Assembly: GCA_023242925.1 (NCBI GenBank)
Contig: CP096134.1
Location: 2,065,501 to 2,129,500, forward strand
Origin: Hyphomonadaceae bacterium JAD_PAG50586_4
Lineage (GTDB): Bacteria; Pseudomonadota; Alphaproteobacteria; Caulobacterales; Aquidulcibacteraceae
Direction: 5' to 3'
Length of the DNA: 64,000 bases
The position numbers were made by a program, and so were the translations under genes. Shown here one piece after another: positions 46,263 to 55,851 of the stretch; the stretch's first letter is position 1; each line of letters begins with the position of its first letter. Below the pieces are notes generated by a model that was not told where the DNA came from, searched no databases, and was given only the letters and a program-made list of their open reading frames with translations.

Positions 46263-47139
46263 TCGCCAGGCTTTTCGCCAGCGGATTGCTCTTTCGTCCC
46301 AAGCGCATCGGCGAGCCGCGTTTGCGCGGAGCCTGGGCGCAGCGGCTTCTGCTGGCTCTCATGCGGCGCCCAGCCGGTCGCGGTGAGAATTTCGAACGTC
46401 GCGCGCACGCGGCCATCGTCGTCACTGAAGCGCGCGCGATAAATCTCAAACGCGCGCGCGAGAATACGCCGGCTCAAGCCGTGCGGGCTTCGCTCCGAGA
46501 GGGCGGCGGTCTCCCCATCGCCCTGAGATCAGCCAGCAAGCGCATCGGCTCGCCATAGCGCACGGTGACCACATCACGATCCGCCGCTGGCAGCGCGTAG
46601 CCTGCGCGCTGCAACAAGCCGGCGACATCCTGCAAATCCGCGAATGGCGCGACGCGCGGGCCAGCGCCCCCTGTCAGTTCGCATTCTGCTTCGATCAGTG
46701 AGAGCCGCAATTCATGTAGCGTCTCACCGCCTAACAATGACGCCAACAACAAGCCGTCCGGCTTCAACGCCAAGCGCAGTTGGATCAACGCACCGGGCAG
46801 GTCGTTTACCCAATGCAGCGCGAGCGGCGAGACAATGAGATCGAAGGATTGCGCCGCAAAGGGCAGGTGCTCGGGATCAATCTCGGCCAAATCGGCCTCG
46901 ATCACATGCCCAATCCGCCCGGCCAGCTGCGCCCGCGCCGCGATCTCTTCGGAGAACAGCCCGCCCCCGCCCAGCGCCAGCACACGAGGGAAAGGGCGTG
47001 GGATCGCTTCGAGGCGCTCAGCCAAATCCGCCGCCACACGTTCATGCAAAAACGAGGCGTCGCGGAACGTCGCCTTTGCGCGGCGCTTGCGCTGACGGAC
47101 AAGCCGTGGCTCGAATGGGCGGGGGCGTTCATTGCGCAT
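46259..47139 (-). CDS. SAM-dependent methyltransferase (BioC/NDUFAF5-like), with one frameshift
   Basis: A class I methyltransferase of about 293 residues when repaired. The SAM loop is a degenerate VLALGGGGLFSEEIA; AAQSFDLIVSPLALHWVND is the conserved acidic and post-motif region, followed by LKPDGLLLASLLGGETLHEL. This pattern is seen in BioC and in the complex I factor NDUFAF5. The frame breaks at CCCC 46513-46516; one more base joins RAMGETAALSERSPHGLSRR to the tail. Otherwise it ends at 46474 and the tail (46259-46477) appears as a separate frame. Divergent from comF. Confidence 0.85.
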
Positions 47140-47160
47140 ATCCTATCGCCCAAGCGCTGC

Positions 47161-47895
47161 TTTCGGGAAACGCGGCGCGATTTCGCGCCTGTCGACCTGA
47201 TCTGGCCGCCGCGCTCGTTCTTGTCCGAGGAGATCGTCGATCGCCCTGGCGCGATGGAACCGGCGCTCTGAGGCGCATTGCAATTCCTCGGCGATCAAAT
47301 GCAGCCGCTGCGATTTTCCGCTGCCAACCGATCCGGGGCCGAATGGTGTGTGCGGGGCCCTGCGCCGGCCGCGAGGTTTGCTTAACGACACGGTCCGTGC
47401 TGCACGCGCCTACGACGACAATGCCCCCGAAAGCGCGTGCTCGATCTAATGCGCGGCGGCCGCCGTGATGGCCTGCCGGTCTTCGCCCGATCGATGAGCC
47501 CTGCCGCCGGCGATGCGCTCGATCGGGCCGATGTCATCGCCCCCACGCTGATGCATTGGACGCGCTTTGCAGTCCGCAGCTTCAACCAAGCCGCTTGGCT
47601 TGCTGAAGCACTCTGCGAGGCTAGCGGTAAGCGTTGGAAACCTCGTGTCTCAGCGGGGGTGAAGCGACGCCAGAGCCAGGCGGGGCTGTCAGCCTTCGAA
47701 CGCCGCCGTAATGTCTCTGGCGCGATCAAGGCGCGGTGGCGCTATGCCGGAAAGACTATCCTTCTGGGGGATGACGTTTTCACCACCGGGGCGACATTAG
47801 AAGCGTGCGCCCGAGCTTTGGGGAAAGCTGGAGCTGTGGAAGTGCATGCCGTCACACTGGCGCGGGTTGTCCGGCCAACAGATATTACCTTCTAG
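47161..47895 (+). pseudogene. comF: ComF-family phosphoribosyltransferase, damaged
   Basis: Remnant or badly sequenced comF. The first frame gives VDLIWPPRSFLSEEIVDRPG and stops at TGA 47269-47271, where W is expected. Another frame supplies the zinc-ribbon part CSRCDFPLPTDPGPNGVCG (second CxxC incomplete) and AARAYDDNAP. The last (47437-47895) gives LDLMRGGRRDGLPVFARSM and the PRPP loop ILLGDDVFTTGATLEACARAL. At least two shifts (A run 47317-47319, C run 47424-47428) plus one stop are needed. The start codon is not identifiable; 47161 is approximate. Three or more lesions make a true pseudogene possible. Confidence 0.75.
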
Positions 47896-47912
47896 GAGGT
47901 GTTGAGTCGGTC

Positions 47913-48170
47913 ATGCGGCCAGTCATCGTCTATACGCGCGCTTATTGCGGCTATTGCAGCCGCGCCTTGGACCTGCTGCGCCGCAAGGGCGCTGCAGTCA
48001 CAGAAGTCGACGCCACAGCCGACCCCGAAAAGCGCCAGGAAATGATCCAGCGCTCCGGCCGTTTCACCTTCCCGCAAATCTTCGTCGGCGACACCCATGT
48101 AGGCGGCTGTGACGATTTGCATGCGCTGGACCGCGACGGCGGCCTCGATCCGCTGCTATCAGGGACCTGA
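47913..48170 (+). CDS. grxC: Glutaredoxin 3
   Basis: A small 85-residue thiol-disulfide oxidoreductase with active site YTRAYCGYCSRAL (CGYC), the cis-proline segment FTFPQIFVGDTHVGGCDDL and a glutathione-binding end. The start at 47913 is the only suitable ATG; the strong AGGAGGT site (47894-47900) is 12-13 bases upstream, a little far. It lies 17 bases after comF and overlaps the next gene by one base. Confidence 0.95.
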   Translation: MRPVIVYTRAYCGYCSRALDLLRRKGAAVTEVDATADPEKRQEMIQRSGRFTFPQIFVGDTHVGGCDDLHALDRDGGLDPLLSGT

Positions 48171-48997
48171 TGCGTAAACTTCGAACCGCCGTCGTCCAAT
48201 TGCGCTCTGGCGTTGAGCCGGCCGCCAACCGCGCCGCCGCCATGCCGCTATTGCGCCAAGCCGCGTCCGCTGGCGCGCGCTTGATTGCAACGCCCGAAAA
48301 CACCACGCGCATGGATCGCAATCGTGAACGTATGTTCGCAGCGGTTGGCCCAGAGAAGGGCGATCCGGAATTGCTGGCCTGGGGCCGCGCCGCGCAAGAA
48401 CTGGGCGTGTGGCTGCTGATGGGTTCAGGCCCGATCGCGACCGGCGACGGCAAAGTGTTTAACCGCTCGTTCTTCTTCGATCCCGACGGTAGAATCGTCG
48501 CGCGCTACGACAAAATCAATCTGTTCGACGTGACGCTCGGCGGCACGGAGAATTACCGCGAGAGCGACACCGTACAGGGCGGCGGCCAAGCCGTCGTCGT
48601 CGACGGCCCGATGGGCGCAAAGCTCGGCCTGACCATCTGCTACGACGTGCGTTTTGCGCCGCTCTATGCATCACTTGCCCGGGCAGGGGCGGAGATCATC
48701 GCTGTGCCGGCGGCGTTCACGGTGCCGACAGGCCAAGCCCATTGGGAAATTCTGCTGCGCGCACGTGCGATCGAAACCGGTTCGTTCGTGATTGCGCCCG
48801 CGCAAGGCGGCCAACACGAGGACGGCCGCGCCACCTGGGGCCGTTCGATGATCATCGATCCCTGGGGCAAGGTGTTGGCGCAGCTTGAAGACGACGAGCC
48901 GGGATTCATCGTCGCTGATCTCAACCTCGATGAGGTCGCCGCGGCGCGGGCGAAAATCCCAGCATGGCAGGGCGGCAGGGAATTCAGGACGCCATGA
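48170..48997 (+). CDS. Carbon-nitrogen hydrolase (nitrilase family, Nit2-like)
   Basis: A 275-residue enzyme of the nitrilase superfamily. The Glu-Lys-Cys triad is visible in LIATPENTTRMD (E), RYDKINLFDV (K) and LTICYDVRFAPLY (C). The length and motifs fit omega-amidase or Nit1/Nit2 deaminated-glutathione amidases; a glutaredoxin upstream agrees with a thiol-repair role (inference). It overlaps grxC by one base and the DUF1178 gene by four. Confidence 0.93.
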   Translation: MRKLRTAVVQLRSGVEPAANRAAAMPLLRQAASAGARLIATPENTTRMDRNRERMFAAVGPEKGDPELLAWGRAAQELGVWLLMGSGPIATGDGKVFNRSFFFDPDGRIVARYDKINLFDVTLGGTENYRESDTVQGGGQAVVVDGPMGAKLGLTICYDVRFAPLYASLARAGAEIIAVPAAFTVPTGQAHWEILLRARAIETGSFVIAPAQGGQHEDGRATWGRSMIIDPWGKVLAQLEDDEPGFIVADLNLDEVAAARAKIPAWQGGREFRTP

Positions 48998-49419
48998 TCC
49001 GCTACGATTTGCGGTGCGCGAACGGCGACGAGTTCGAAGCGTGGTTTGGTTCGATCGCCGATTACGACAAGCAAGCCGAGTCCGGTTTGGTCGAATGCCC
49101 ACATTGCGGCTCCACCCACGTAGAGAAAGCGCCGATGGCGCCGTCGGTGGTGACAGGCCGCAGGAAGCAAGCGCGCCAGGAACGCGCTGTCGCCATGGCG
49201 ATGGCCGCGAAAGTGCGCGAGCACATCAAGGACAATTTCGACTATGTCGGCGACAAATTCGCCGACGAAGCGCGCAAAATGCACTCCGGCGAAAGCGACG
49301 AGCGCGCGATCTGGGGCGAAGCGACGCCCGAGCAGGCGCAGGAGCTTGCCGAAGAGGGGATCGCGGCCGCACCCTTGCCGGCCGAACTCGCACCCACACC
49401 GCCGAAGAAGCTGAACTGA
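48994..49419 (+). CDS. DUF1178-family zinc-ribbon protein
   Basis: A 141-residue protein of a conserved alphaproteobacterial family. N-terminal MIRYDLRCANGDEFEAWF with a first Cys, then VECPHCGSTHVEKAPMAPS forming a zinc ribbon, and a C-terminal helical/acidic part (SGESDERAIWGEATPEQAQE). Function unknown. It is coupled to the nitrilase gene by an ATGA overlap, as often seen in this class. Confidence 0.9.
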   Translation: MIRYDLRCANGDEFEAWFGSIADYDKQAESGLVECPHCGSTHVEKAPMAPSVVTGRRKQARQERAVAMAMAAKVREHIKDNFDYVGDKFADEARKMHSGESDERAIWGEATPEQAQELAEEGIAAAPLPAELAPTPPKKLN

Positions 49420-49431
49420 CGCAGGCGGTCG

Positions 49432-49445
49432 TTGAGGCCGATCAA
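49432..49445 (+). promoter_or_regulatory. FNR/FixK-type binding site upstream of hemN
   Basis: TTGAGGCCGATCAA matches the FNR consensus TTGAT-N4-ATCAA at nine of ten positions. Its centre (49438.5) is 41.5 bases before 49480, the classical class II activator distance if transcription begins at or very near the GTG start of hemN. Oxygen-limited induction of hemN through FNR/FixK is well known in alphaproteobacteria. Confidence 0.7.
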
Positions 49446-49479
49446 TGCCGGTTGGGCTGCGCCTGGGCCATCTGCCAGC

Positions 49480-50811
49480 GTGGATGCAAAATTCTTAAAA
49501 TACGCAGAGCAGAGCGCGCCGCGCTATACGAGCTATCCGACCGCGCCGCATTTCAACGCGTCCGTTGACGGCGACGTTTACCGTGGTTGGCTGAGCGAAT
49601 TGCCAATTGAGGCTTCGCTCTCGCTTTATCTGCACACGCCCTATTGTCGCCAGATGTGTTGGTATTGCGGTTGCCACGCCTTTGCGGTGCAACGCGATGG
49701 GCCGGTGGCCCAATTTGTGGAGGCGATCCAAGCTGAAATCGACGCTGTCGCCGCAGCGACTTCCGCGCGGCGTGTGACGGAAATTCACTGGGGTGGCGGC
49801 ACGCCGAATGCGCTCAACCCCGAACAGTTCGGGGCGATCGCCGTGCGCTTGGCGCAGCGCTTTGATCTCACCGCCTGCGAGCGCCACGCCGTCGAGATCG
49901 ACCCACGTATCTTGACCCCAGAACACGTCGCCACAATGGCGCGCATTGGCGTGAACCGCGCCTCGCTCGGCGTGCAGGATTTTGATGAGAATGTGCAGCG
50001 CGCCATCGGTCGCGTGCAGCCATTCGAGCAAGTGCGCGACGCGGTGGCGATGGTGCGCAATGGCGGCATCGAAGCGCTGAGCTTCGATCTCATGTATGGC
50101 CTGCCGCATCAAACGCTGGAAAGCGTACGCCGCACGGCCGAGTTGGCGCTGTCGCTTAATCCGCACCGATTTTCGGTGTTTGGGTACGCGCATGTGCCTT
50201 GGTTTAAGACGCGCCAGCGTTTGATCGATAGCGCAGCACTTCCCGGCGCCGGTGTTCGCCATGCGCTCGCGGAAGCGATCCGCGAAACACTCTCGGCCGC
50301 GGGCTACGTCGAGATCGGTTATGATCACTATGCCCGACCCGACGACCCAATCGCCGTTGCGGCGCAAGTTGGGGCGCTGGAGCGCAACTTCCAGGGCTTC
50401 GTTGAAACGTCTTGCGACGCTCTTGTCGGCCTCGGCCCATCGGCCATTTCCACGCTCCCCCAAGGTTATGCACAGAACGAAGCCGAAGTCGGCGCCTGGC
50501 GCGCGGGGGTCATGAACGGCGGTTTCGCTATCAAGAGAGGCAGGGGGCTGAGTGAAGACGACCGCCAACGACGCGATCTGATCATGCGCCTCCTGTGCGA
50601 TTTCAGGTTGGACTTGGGCGAGCGGGGCGGGTTCGCCGCGTTCCCGGAGACGCTTTGCGACCTTCGGGCGTTGGCGGCGGACGGCCTCGTGGAGCTTAGC
50701 GACGACCGGATTATCATCCCCCAAGCTGGACGCGCCTTCGCGCGCTTGGTCGCCCAAACGTTCGACGCATATCGGAATACCGGCGCCGCGCGGCATTCGC
50801 AGGCGGTGTAG
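49480..50811 (+). CDS. hemN: Oxygen-independent coproporphyrinogen III oxidase
   Basis: Radical-SAM enzyme for anaerobic heme synthesis. The cluster motif is LHTPYCRQMCWYCGCHAF (C-x3-C-x2-C), followed by EIHWGGGTPNALNPEQF, RASLGVQDFDENVQRAIGR and SFDLMYGLPHQTLESV; the C-terminal HemN domain is present. The GTG at 49480 gives 443 residues starting DAKFLKYAEQSAPRYTSYP, which fits the family. An upstream TTG at 49432 is part of an FNR box and therefore unlikely. There is no Shine-Dalgarno sequence, so the mRNA may be leaderless. Confidence 0.93.
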   Translation: MDAKFLKYAEQSAPRYTSYPTAPHFNASVDGDVYRGWLSELPIEASLSLYLHTPYCRQMCWYCGCHAFAVQRDGPVAQFVEAIQAEIDAVAAATSARRVTEIHWGGGTPNALNPEQFGAIAVRLAQRFDLTACERHAVEIDPRILTPEHVATMARIGVNRASLGVQDFDENVQRAIGRVQPFEQVRDAVAMVRNGGIEALSFDLMYGLPHQTLESVRRTAELALSLNPHRFSVFGYAHVPWFKTRQRLIDSAALPGAGVRHALAEAIRETLSAAGYVEIGYDHYARPDDPIAVAAQVGALERNFQGFVETSCDALVGLGPSAISTLPQGYAQNEAEVGAWRAGVMNGGFAIKRGRGLSEDDRQRRDLIMRLLCDFRLDLGERGGFAAFPETLCDLRALAADGLVELSDDRIIIPQAGRAFARLVAQTFDAYRNTGAARHSQAV

Positions 50812-50966
50812 GGCGGCGCTTGCCTCTGCGGCTCGGCCTCTCTATATCCCCCGCTCACTTCGCACGCGGGAGCGGCGGAGCGGTCTGAAAGCGGCCGTTT
50901 CCTCCATCCGGTCCGGGAGCAATCTCGGTCTTTCCCACGGCGGCAAACCGGAAAAGGAACGAATCT

Positions 50967-51779
50967 ATGGCGCTGCCTGAATTCAGCATGCGTCAGCTCT
51001 TGGAAGCTGGCGCGCACTTTGGACACCAGACCCACCGCTGGAACCCGAAGATGGACCGCTACATCTTTGGTGAAAAGTCCAACATCCACATTCTCGACCT
51101 GTCGCAGACGGTGCCGTTGCTGCACCAAGCGCTGTTGAAGGTCCGCGAAGTCGCCGCGAAGGGCGGCCGGGTGCTGTTCGTCGGCACCAAGCGCCAAGCT
51201 GCGGACCAGATCAAAGCCGCCGCGCAACGCTCGGCGCAGTATTTCGTGAACTCGCGCTGGCTCGGCGGCACGCTGACGAATTGGCAAACGGTCTCCAAGT
51301 CGATCGCGCGTTTGAAGGAATTGCAGAACATCATCGATGGCGGTGGCGTTGGCCTCACCAAGCGTGAAGTGCTGAACCTGACGCGTGAACGCGACAAGCT
51401 CGATCGTTCGCTCGGTGGTATCGCGCTCATGGGCGGCGTGCCGGACCTGATGTTTGTGATCGACACCAACAAGGAAGCGATCGCCATTCAGGAAGCCAAG
51501 AAGCTTGGCATTCCGGTTGTCGCTATCATCGACAGCAATTGCGATCCGGACGAAGTCACCTTCCCGATCCCGGGTAATGACGACGCCGCGCGTGCGATCC
51601 AGCTCTATTGCGATCTTATCGCCGACGCGATCCTTGATGGTCTGACCGAAAGCCAAGTTCGTGGCGGCAAGGACATCGGCGCTTCGGAGCGTCCGCCGGT
51701 TGAAGCGGCCGTGCGCGAAGAGCGGCCGCCGGTCGCGGTCGAAAGCCCGATGGATGGCCCGACCGGCGCGAATTACTGA
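50967..51779 (+). CDS. rpsB: 30S ribosomal protein S2
   Basis: S2 binds S1 and the 30S head-body junction. The 270 residues begin [20 protein letters not shown] and include [27 protein letters not shown] and [20 protein letters not shown] short acidic/Pro-rich C-terminal tail (about 25 residues) extends beyond the core. GGAAAAGGAACG forms the ribosome binding site. The 155-base gap before it contains no other gene and must hold the promoter of the rpsB-tsf pair. Confidence 0.98.
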   Translation: MALPEFSMRQLLEAGAHFGHQTHRWNPKMDRYIFGEKSNIHILDLSQTVPLLHQALLKVREVAAKGGRVLFVGTKRQAADQIKAAAQRSAQYFVNSRWLGGTLTNWQTVSKSIARLKELQNIIDGGGVGLTKREVLNLTRERDKLDRSLGGIALMGGVPDLMFVIDTNKEAIAIQEAKKLGIPVVAIIDSNCDPDEVTFPIPGNDDAARAIQLYCDLIADAILDGLTESQVRGGKDIGASERPPVEAAVREERPPVAVESPMDGPTGANY

Positions 51780-51842
51780 CACGCACGCAATCTAGATTGA
51801 GCGCGTTTCGAACGAGCCCGCTCGCAATTTAGGAGTACGAAC

Positions 51843-52784
51843 ATGGCGGAAATTACCGCTGCGCTGGTCAAAGACCTGCGCGAAAAAACTGGCGTCGGCA
51901 TGATGGATTGCAAGAAGGCACTGTCGGAGACCAACGGCGATCTGGAAGCCGCAATCGATTGGCTGCGCGCCAAAGGCCTGTCGAAGGCTGCGAAGAAGGC
52001 TGACCGCGCTGCTGCGGAAGGTATCGTTGCGATTGCCATCGCGGCGGACCACGGCACGGTTATCGAGCTCAACTCGGAAACCGATTTCGTCGCGCGCAAC
52101 GCCGACTTCCAAAAGGCTGCTCACGATTTCGCCCATTTGGCGTTGAAGACCTCGGATCATGACGCGTTGCTCAACGCCGCGCACGAAGGCCAAAAGGTCT
52201 CCGACGCGGTGACGCAACTCATAGCGACTATCGGTGAGAACATTACGCTGCGTCGCTCGGCCAAGCTTCAAGTCGAAAACGGCGTCATCGCGGCGTATGT
52301 TCACGCCAAGGTCGACGGCAAAGACAATCTCGGCCGCATCGCCGTGCTTGTGGCGCTGGAGTCGACGGGCGCGAAGGCGGAACTGGAAAGCTTTGGCAAG
52401 AAGCTTGCCATGCACATTGCCTCGGCCAATCCGCTGGCGCTGTCGGAAGCCGACATTCCGGCCGATCGCATCGAACGCGAAAAGGCGGTTCTGCTCGAAC
52501 AGCTGAAGGAAGATCCCAAGGCCGCCGGCAAGCCGCAACAGGTGCTGGATAAGATGATCGAAGGCCGGATGCGCAAATTCTTCGAAGAATCTGTGCTGAC
52601 CAAGCAGGCCTTCATTCTGAATCCGGATCAGACGGTCGAGGCTGCTGTCGCCGACGCCGCCAAGGCGGCTGGCGCGCCGGTCACGATCAAGTCGTTCGTC
52701 CGTTTCGGCGTCGGCGAAGGCGTCGAGAAGAAAGCGGACGATTTCGCCGCCGAAGTCGCGGCGATGTCGGGCCAAAAGAACTGA
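51843..52784 (+). CDS. tsf: Elongation factor Ts
   Basis: Nucleotide-exchange factor for EF-Tu. The 313 residues show the UBA-like N-terminus [20 protein letters not shown], the core TDF segment [16 protein letters not shown], and the C-terminal subdomain. A TTTAGGAG site precedes the ATG. It follows rpsB by 63 bases and is ended by a terminator. Confidence 0.98.
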   Translation: MAEITAALVKDLREKTGVGMMDCKKALSETNGDLEAAIDWLRAKGLSKAAKKADRAAAEGIVAIAIAADHGTVIELNSETDFVARNADFQKAAHDFAHLALKTSDHDALLNAAHEGQKVSDAVTQLIATIGENITLRRSAKLQVENGVIAAYVHAKVDGKDNLGRIAVLVALESTGAKAELESFGKKLAMHIASANPLALSEADIPADRIEREKAVLLEQLKEDPKAAGKPQQVLDKMIEGRMRKFFEESVLTKQAFILNPDQTVEAAVADAAKAAGAPVTIKSFVRFGVGEGVEKKADDFAAEVAAMSGQKN

Positions 52785-52808
52785 GCCGGAACTTTGTCGG
52801 CTGAGCTT

Positions 52809-52842
52809 TGAGGGCGCGGGGCTGATCCCCGCGCCCTCTTTG
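52809..52842 (+). terminator. Terminator after tsf
   Basis: GAGGGCGCGGGG pairs with CCCCGCGCCCTC across a CTGAT loop (52810-52838), followed by TTTG. A very stable GC-rich stem closes the rpsB-tsf unit. Confidence 0.85.
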
Positions 52843-52888
52843 CGTTGTGGATATGTTCCCCAGCGCCTCAAGTGCATGAACTTGCGGC

Positions 52889-52917
52889 TGACTTTAGCGC
52901 CGCGCCTGGTCTATAGA
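52889..52917 (+). promoter_or_regulatory. Promoter of the pyrH cluster
   Basis: A TATAGA -10 element at 52912-52917 and a -35-like TGACTT at 52889-52894 (17-base spacer) lie just after the tsf terminator. The expected start of transcription (about 52924) is only a few bases before the pyrH ATG at 52927. Confidence 0.55.
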
Positions 52918-52926
52918 TTCTGTCTT

Positions 52927-53670
52927 ATGAGCCTCGCTGAACAACAAACGAGCCCCGCGCCGCGCACCTACAAGCGCGTGCTGTTGAAAATCTCCGGCGA
53001 AGCGCTGATGGGCGAGGGCCAATACGGCATCGACCAGGCGACTTGCGAGCGCATGGCGCGTGAAGTCGTGGACGCCGTGAACGCCGGCACCGAGATGTGC
53101 CTCGTCATCGGCGGCGGCAACATCTTCCGCGGCATGCAAGGCGCAGCCAAGGGCATGGAGCGCGCGAGCGCCGATTACATGGGCATGCTCGCCACCGTGA
53201 TGAACGCGCTGGCGATGCAGAACGCGATCGAAGCGGTGGGCGGCCAGGCGCGCGTGCTTTCGGCGATCCCCATGGTGACCGTGTGCGAGCCGTACATTCG
53301 CCGACGCGCCATGCGTCACATGGAGAAGGGGCGCATCGTTATCTTCGCTGCCGGCACCGGCAATCCATTCTTCACCACTGATACGGCCGCTGCGTTGCGC
53401 GCGGCCGAGATGGGCTGCGACGCGCTATTCAAGGGCACGCAAGTCGACGGCGTCTATTCCGCTGATCCGAAGATGGTGAAGGACGCGACGCGTTACGATC
53501 ACCTGACCTACCATGAGGTCATCGCTCGCGATCTCCGCGTCATGGACACATCGGCGATCTCGCTCATGCGCGACAACGGCATTCCGATTGTCGTGTTCTC
53601 AATTCATACGCGCGGTGGTTTGGCGGACGTGCTCGCCGGCCGCGGCGTCTGCACCACCATCAGCGACTAA
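52927..53670 (+). CDS. pyrH: UMP kinase
   Basis: Phosphorylates UMP to UDP; hexameric, bacterial amino-acid-kinase type. The start at 52927 gives 247 residues with [66 protein letters not shown] and [13 protein letters not shown]. The frame is open to 52840 but the extra residues are not conserved. No Shine-Dalgarno sequence is seen and the -10 element is about ten bases upstream, so translation may be leaderless. Confidence 0.97.
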   Translation: MSLAEQQTSPAPRTYKRVLLKISGEALMGEGQYGIDQATCERMAREVVDAVNAGTEMCLVIGGGNIFRGMQGAAKGMERASADYMGMLATVMNALAMQNAIEAVGGQARVLSAIPMVTVCEPYIRRRAMRHMEKGRIVIFAAGTGNPFFTTDTAAALRAAEMGCDALFKGTQVDGVYSADPKMVKDATRYDHLTYHEVIARDLRVMDTSAISLMRDNGIPIVVFSIHTRGGLADVLAGRGVCTTISD

Positions 53671-53680
53671 GGACAAGCAC

Positions 53681-54247
53681 ATGGCCGCCCCAGCGCCCTT
53701 TAAACTCGACGACTACAAGAAGCGCATGGATGGCGCGTTGACCGCGCTGCAGCACGAATTCAGCGGGCTGCGCACCGGTCGCGCCTCGCCGTCTCTGCTC
53801 GACCCGATCACGGTTGAAGTCTATGGCGCGGTGTCGCCGCTGAACCAGGTGGCGAGCGTCACCGTGCCAGAGCCGCGCATGATCTCGGTGCAGGTGTGGG
53901 ACAAGAGCGCCGTGGCGGCCGTCGATAAGGCGATCCGGTCTTCAAGCTTGGGACTCAATCCCATCATGGACGGCCAGACCTTGCGCATTCCGATCCCGCC
54001 GCTCACTGGCGAACGCCGTACGGAATTGGCGAAGGTCGCGGGCAAGTACGCGGAAGGCGCGCGCGTAGCCGTGCGCAATGTGCGTCGCGATGCGATGGAT
54101 CATCTAAAGAAGCTCGAGAAGGACCACGCCATCAGCGAAGACGAGCACAAGAAGCTCGGCGCTGAAGTGCAAAAGGCGACCGACGATCACATCAAGAAGA
54201 TCGATGACGCGACCCGTCACAAGGAAGAGGAAATCACGCAGGTTTAG
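53681..54247 (+). CDS. frr: Ribosome recycling factor
   Basis: Splits post-termination ribosomes with EF-G. The 188 residues have [20 protein letters not shown], the conserved [20 protein letters not shown] and [19 protein letters not shown]. The start at 53681 is preceded by an AAGGACAAGC site ten bases after the pyrH stop; this is the usual pyrH-frr-uppS order. Confidence 0.98.
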   Translation: MAAPAPFKLDDYKKRMDGALTALQHEFSGLRTGRASPSLLDPITVEVYGAVSPLNQVASVTVPEPRMISVQVWDKSAVAAVDKAIRSSSLGLNPIMDGQTLRIPIPPLTGERRTELAKVAGKYAEGARVAVRNVRRDAMDHLKKLEKDHAISEDEHKKLGAEVQKATDDHIKKIDDATRHKEEEITQV

Positions 54248-54263
54248 GCCTGCGGATAAAGCG

Positions 54264-55004
54264 ATGGCGCCAGCCCCCACATCCGCGCCGCCCAAAGCGC
54301 CTCGCCACGTCGCCATTATTATGGACGGAAACGGTCGTTGGGCGAAGCAACGCGGACGGCCGCGCACGTTTGGTCACGCGGAAGGCGTCGAAGCGCTGCG
54401 GCGCGCGGTGGAGGCGGCCGGCGAGCTCGGCGTACAATATCTCACCGTGTTCGGCTTCTCGACCGAAAATTGGCGCAGACCCGCCGAAGAGGTGAGCGCG
54501 CTCTTCGATCTGTTGCGCCTCTATGTGTCACGCGATCTCGATAAGCTGGTGAAGGAAGGCGTGCGCGTCCGTGTCATTGGCGAACGCGAGGGCCTGCAGT
54601 CCGATATCGGCCAGATCATTGAAAACGCCGAAGCCAAGACGCGCCACAATGATAAGCTCAATCTCATCATCGCGTTCAATTACGGCGGCCAAGACGAAAT
54701 CGCGCGCGCCGCGCGCCGTGTGGCCGCCGATGTGGCGGCGGGTAAGGTCAAGGCCGACGACATCAATCCTGAAGTGTTCGGCGCCTATCTCGACACCGCC
54801 GATTGGCCAGCGCCCGATCTCCTGATCCGCACGTCGAGCGAATATCGCTTGTCCAATTTCATGCTGTGGCAGGCGGCCTACACGGAGCTTGTGTTCACCG
54901 ATACGCTCTGGCCCGACTTCGACAAGCGCGCGCTCGAAAGCGCTATCGCTGAGTACAACAAGCGCGAACGTCGCTTCGGAGGAACAGAAGCTGTCGCCAC
55001 CTGA
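54264..55004 (+). CDS. uppS: Isoprenyl transferase (undecaprenyl diphosphate synthase)
   Basis: cis-Prenyltransferase making the C55 lipid carrier for peptidoglycan and LPS. The 246 residues carry HVAIIMDGNGRWAKQRG with the catalytic Asp, GVEALRRAVEAAGELGVQYL, FSTENWRRP, FNYGGQDEIARA and PDLLIRTSSEYRLSNFMLWQ. The start at 54264 gives the family N-terminus. A GGATAAAGCG site precedes it. Confidence 0.97.
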   Translation: MAPAPTSAPPKAPRHVAIIMDGNGRWAKQRGRPRTFGHAEGVEALRRAVEAAGELGVQYLTVFGFSTENWRRPAEEVSALFDLLRLYVSRDLDKLVKEGVRVRVIGEREGLQSDIGQIIENAEAKTRHNDKLNLIIAFNYGGQDEIARAARRVAADVAAGKVKADDINPEVFGAYLDTADWPAPDLLIRTSSEYRLSNFMLWQAAYTELVFTDTLWPDFDKRALESAIAEYNKRERRFGGTEAVAT

Positions 55005-55851
55005 AGCCGTCGAGGCGCGCCGCGCGCGAGGCGATTGGTCCGATTTGGGCGCACGCATCTTGTCTGGCCTGGTGTTGGCGTCGTTAGGCGCAACAGCAGC
55101 ATGGTTTGGCGGCCCTTGGCTCGCGGCTGCATGCGGCGCAGCTGTTGTCGCGATGAGCTACGAATGGGCGCGCATGAGCGAGCCTGAAAATCTAACGCCG
55201 GCTTTTTTGTTCTCGCTCGCGGGTTCGCTTGGCGCGGTATTATTCGCGAGCTGGCAACATCTGGATTATGCCGCGATCTGGCTGGTGGCGTGTTCGCTCG
55301 CGTCAGGCTTACGCCGTCGCTCGCTCACCCATTTCATCGAAACCGCCGGCGGGGCGATCTATATTGGCTTTCCTGCCGCGATCTTTCTGTGGCTGCGCAA
55401 TCGTGGGCCCGAGGGGCTGGAAACGATCCTCGCGCTCTTCGCCATCATCTGGGCGGCGGACATTTTCGCGTATTTCGGCGGCAAGCTGATCGGTGGACCG
55501 AAAGTCGCGACGGGTTTGTCACCCAATAAGACGTGGTCCGGCATTGTTGCAGGTATTTTGGCGGGCGCCGCTGCAGGCCTTGGCTGCGGCTTTCTGTTTC
55601 AGGCCGATCCCGAGTTGCGCATGGCATGGTTCATGATCGGCGCGATCATCGGATTTACGGGCCTTATGGGCGATCTCTTCGAGTCATTTTTGAAACGCCG
55701 ATTTGGCGTGAAGGACGCCAGCCGGCTGATCCCCGGTCATGGCGGCGTGCTCGATCGGATCGATAGTCTGATGGCCGCTTCGCTTTTGGTCGGCGCGGCG
55801 CTGGCGTTCGGCCCGCGCGCGACTGCGCTGCTGTTCGGGAGCGGTCTGTGA
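54991..55851 (+). CDS. cdsA: Phosphatidate cytidylyltransferase
   Basis: Makes CDP-diacylglycerol for phospholipid synthesis. The 286-residue protein has about eight hydrophobic helices and the signature at the C-terminus: GDLFESFLKRRFGVKDASRL then PGHGGVLDRIDSL. No ATG, GTG or TTG exists near the conserved N-terminus. A CTG at 54991, seven bases after a strong GGAGGA site within the end of uppS, is the most likely start. It overlaps dxr by four bases (GTGA). Confidence 0.93.
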   Translation: MSPPEAVEARRARGDWSDLGARILSGLVLASLGATAAWFGGPWLAAACGAAVVAMSYEWARMSEPENLTPAFLFSLAGSLGAVLFASWQHLDYAAIWLVACSLASGLRRRSLTHFIETAGGAIYIGFPAAIFLWLRNRGPEGLETILALFAIIWAADIFAYFGGKLIGGPKVATGLSPNKTWSGIVAGILAGAAAGLGCGFLFQADPELRMAWFMIGAIIGFTGLMGDLFESFLKRRFGVKDASRLIPGHGGVLDRIDSLMAASLLVGAALAFGPRATALLFGSGL

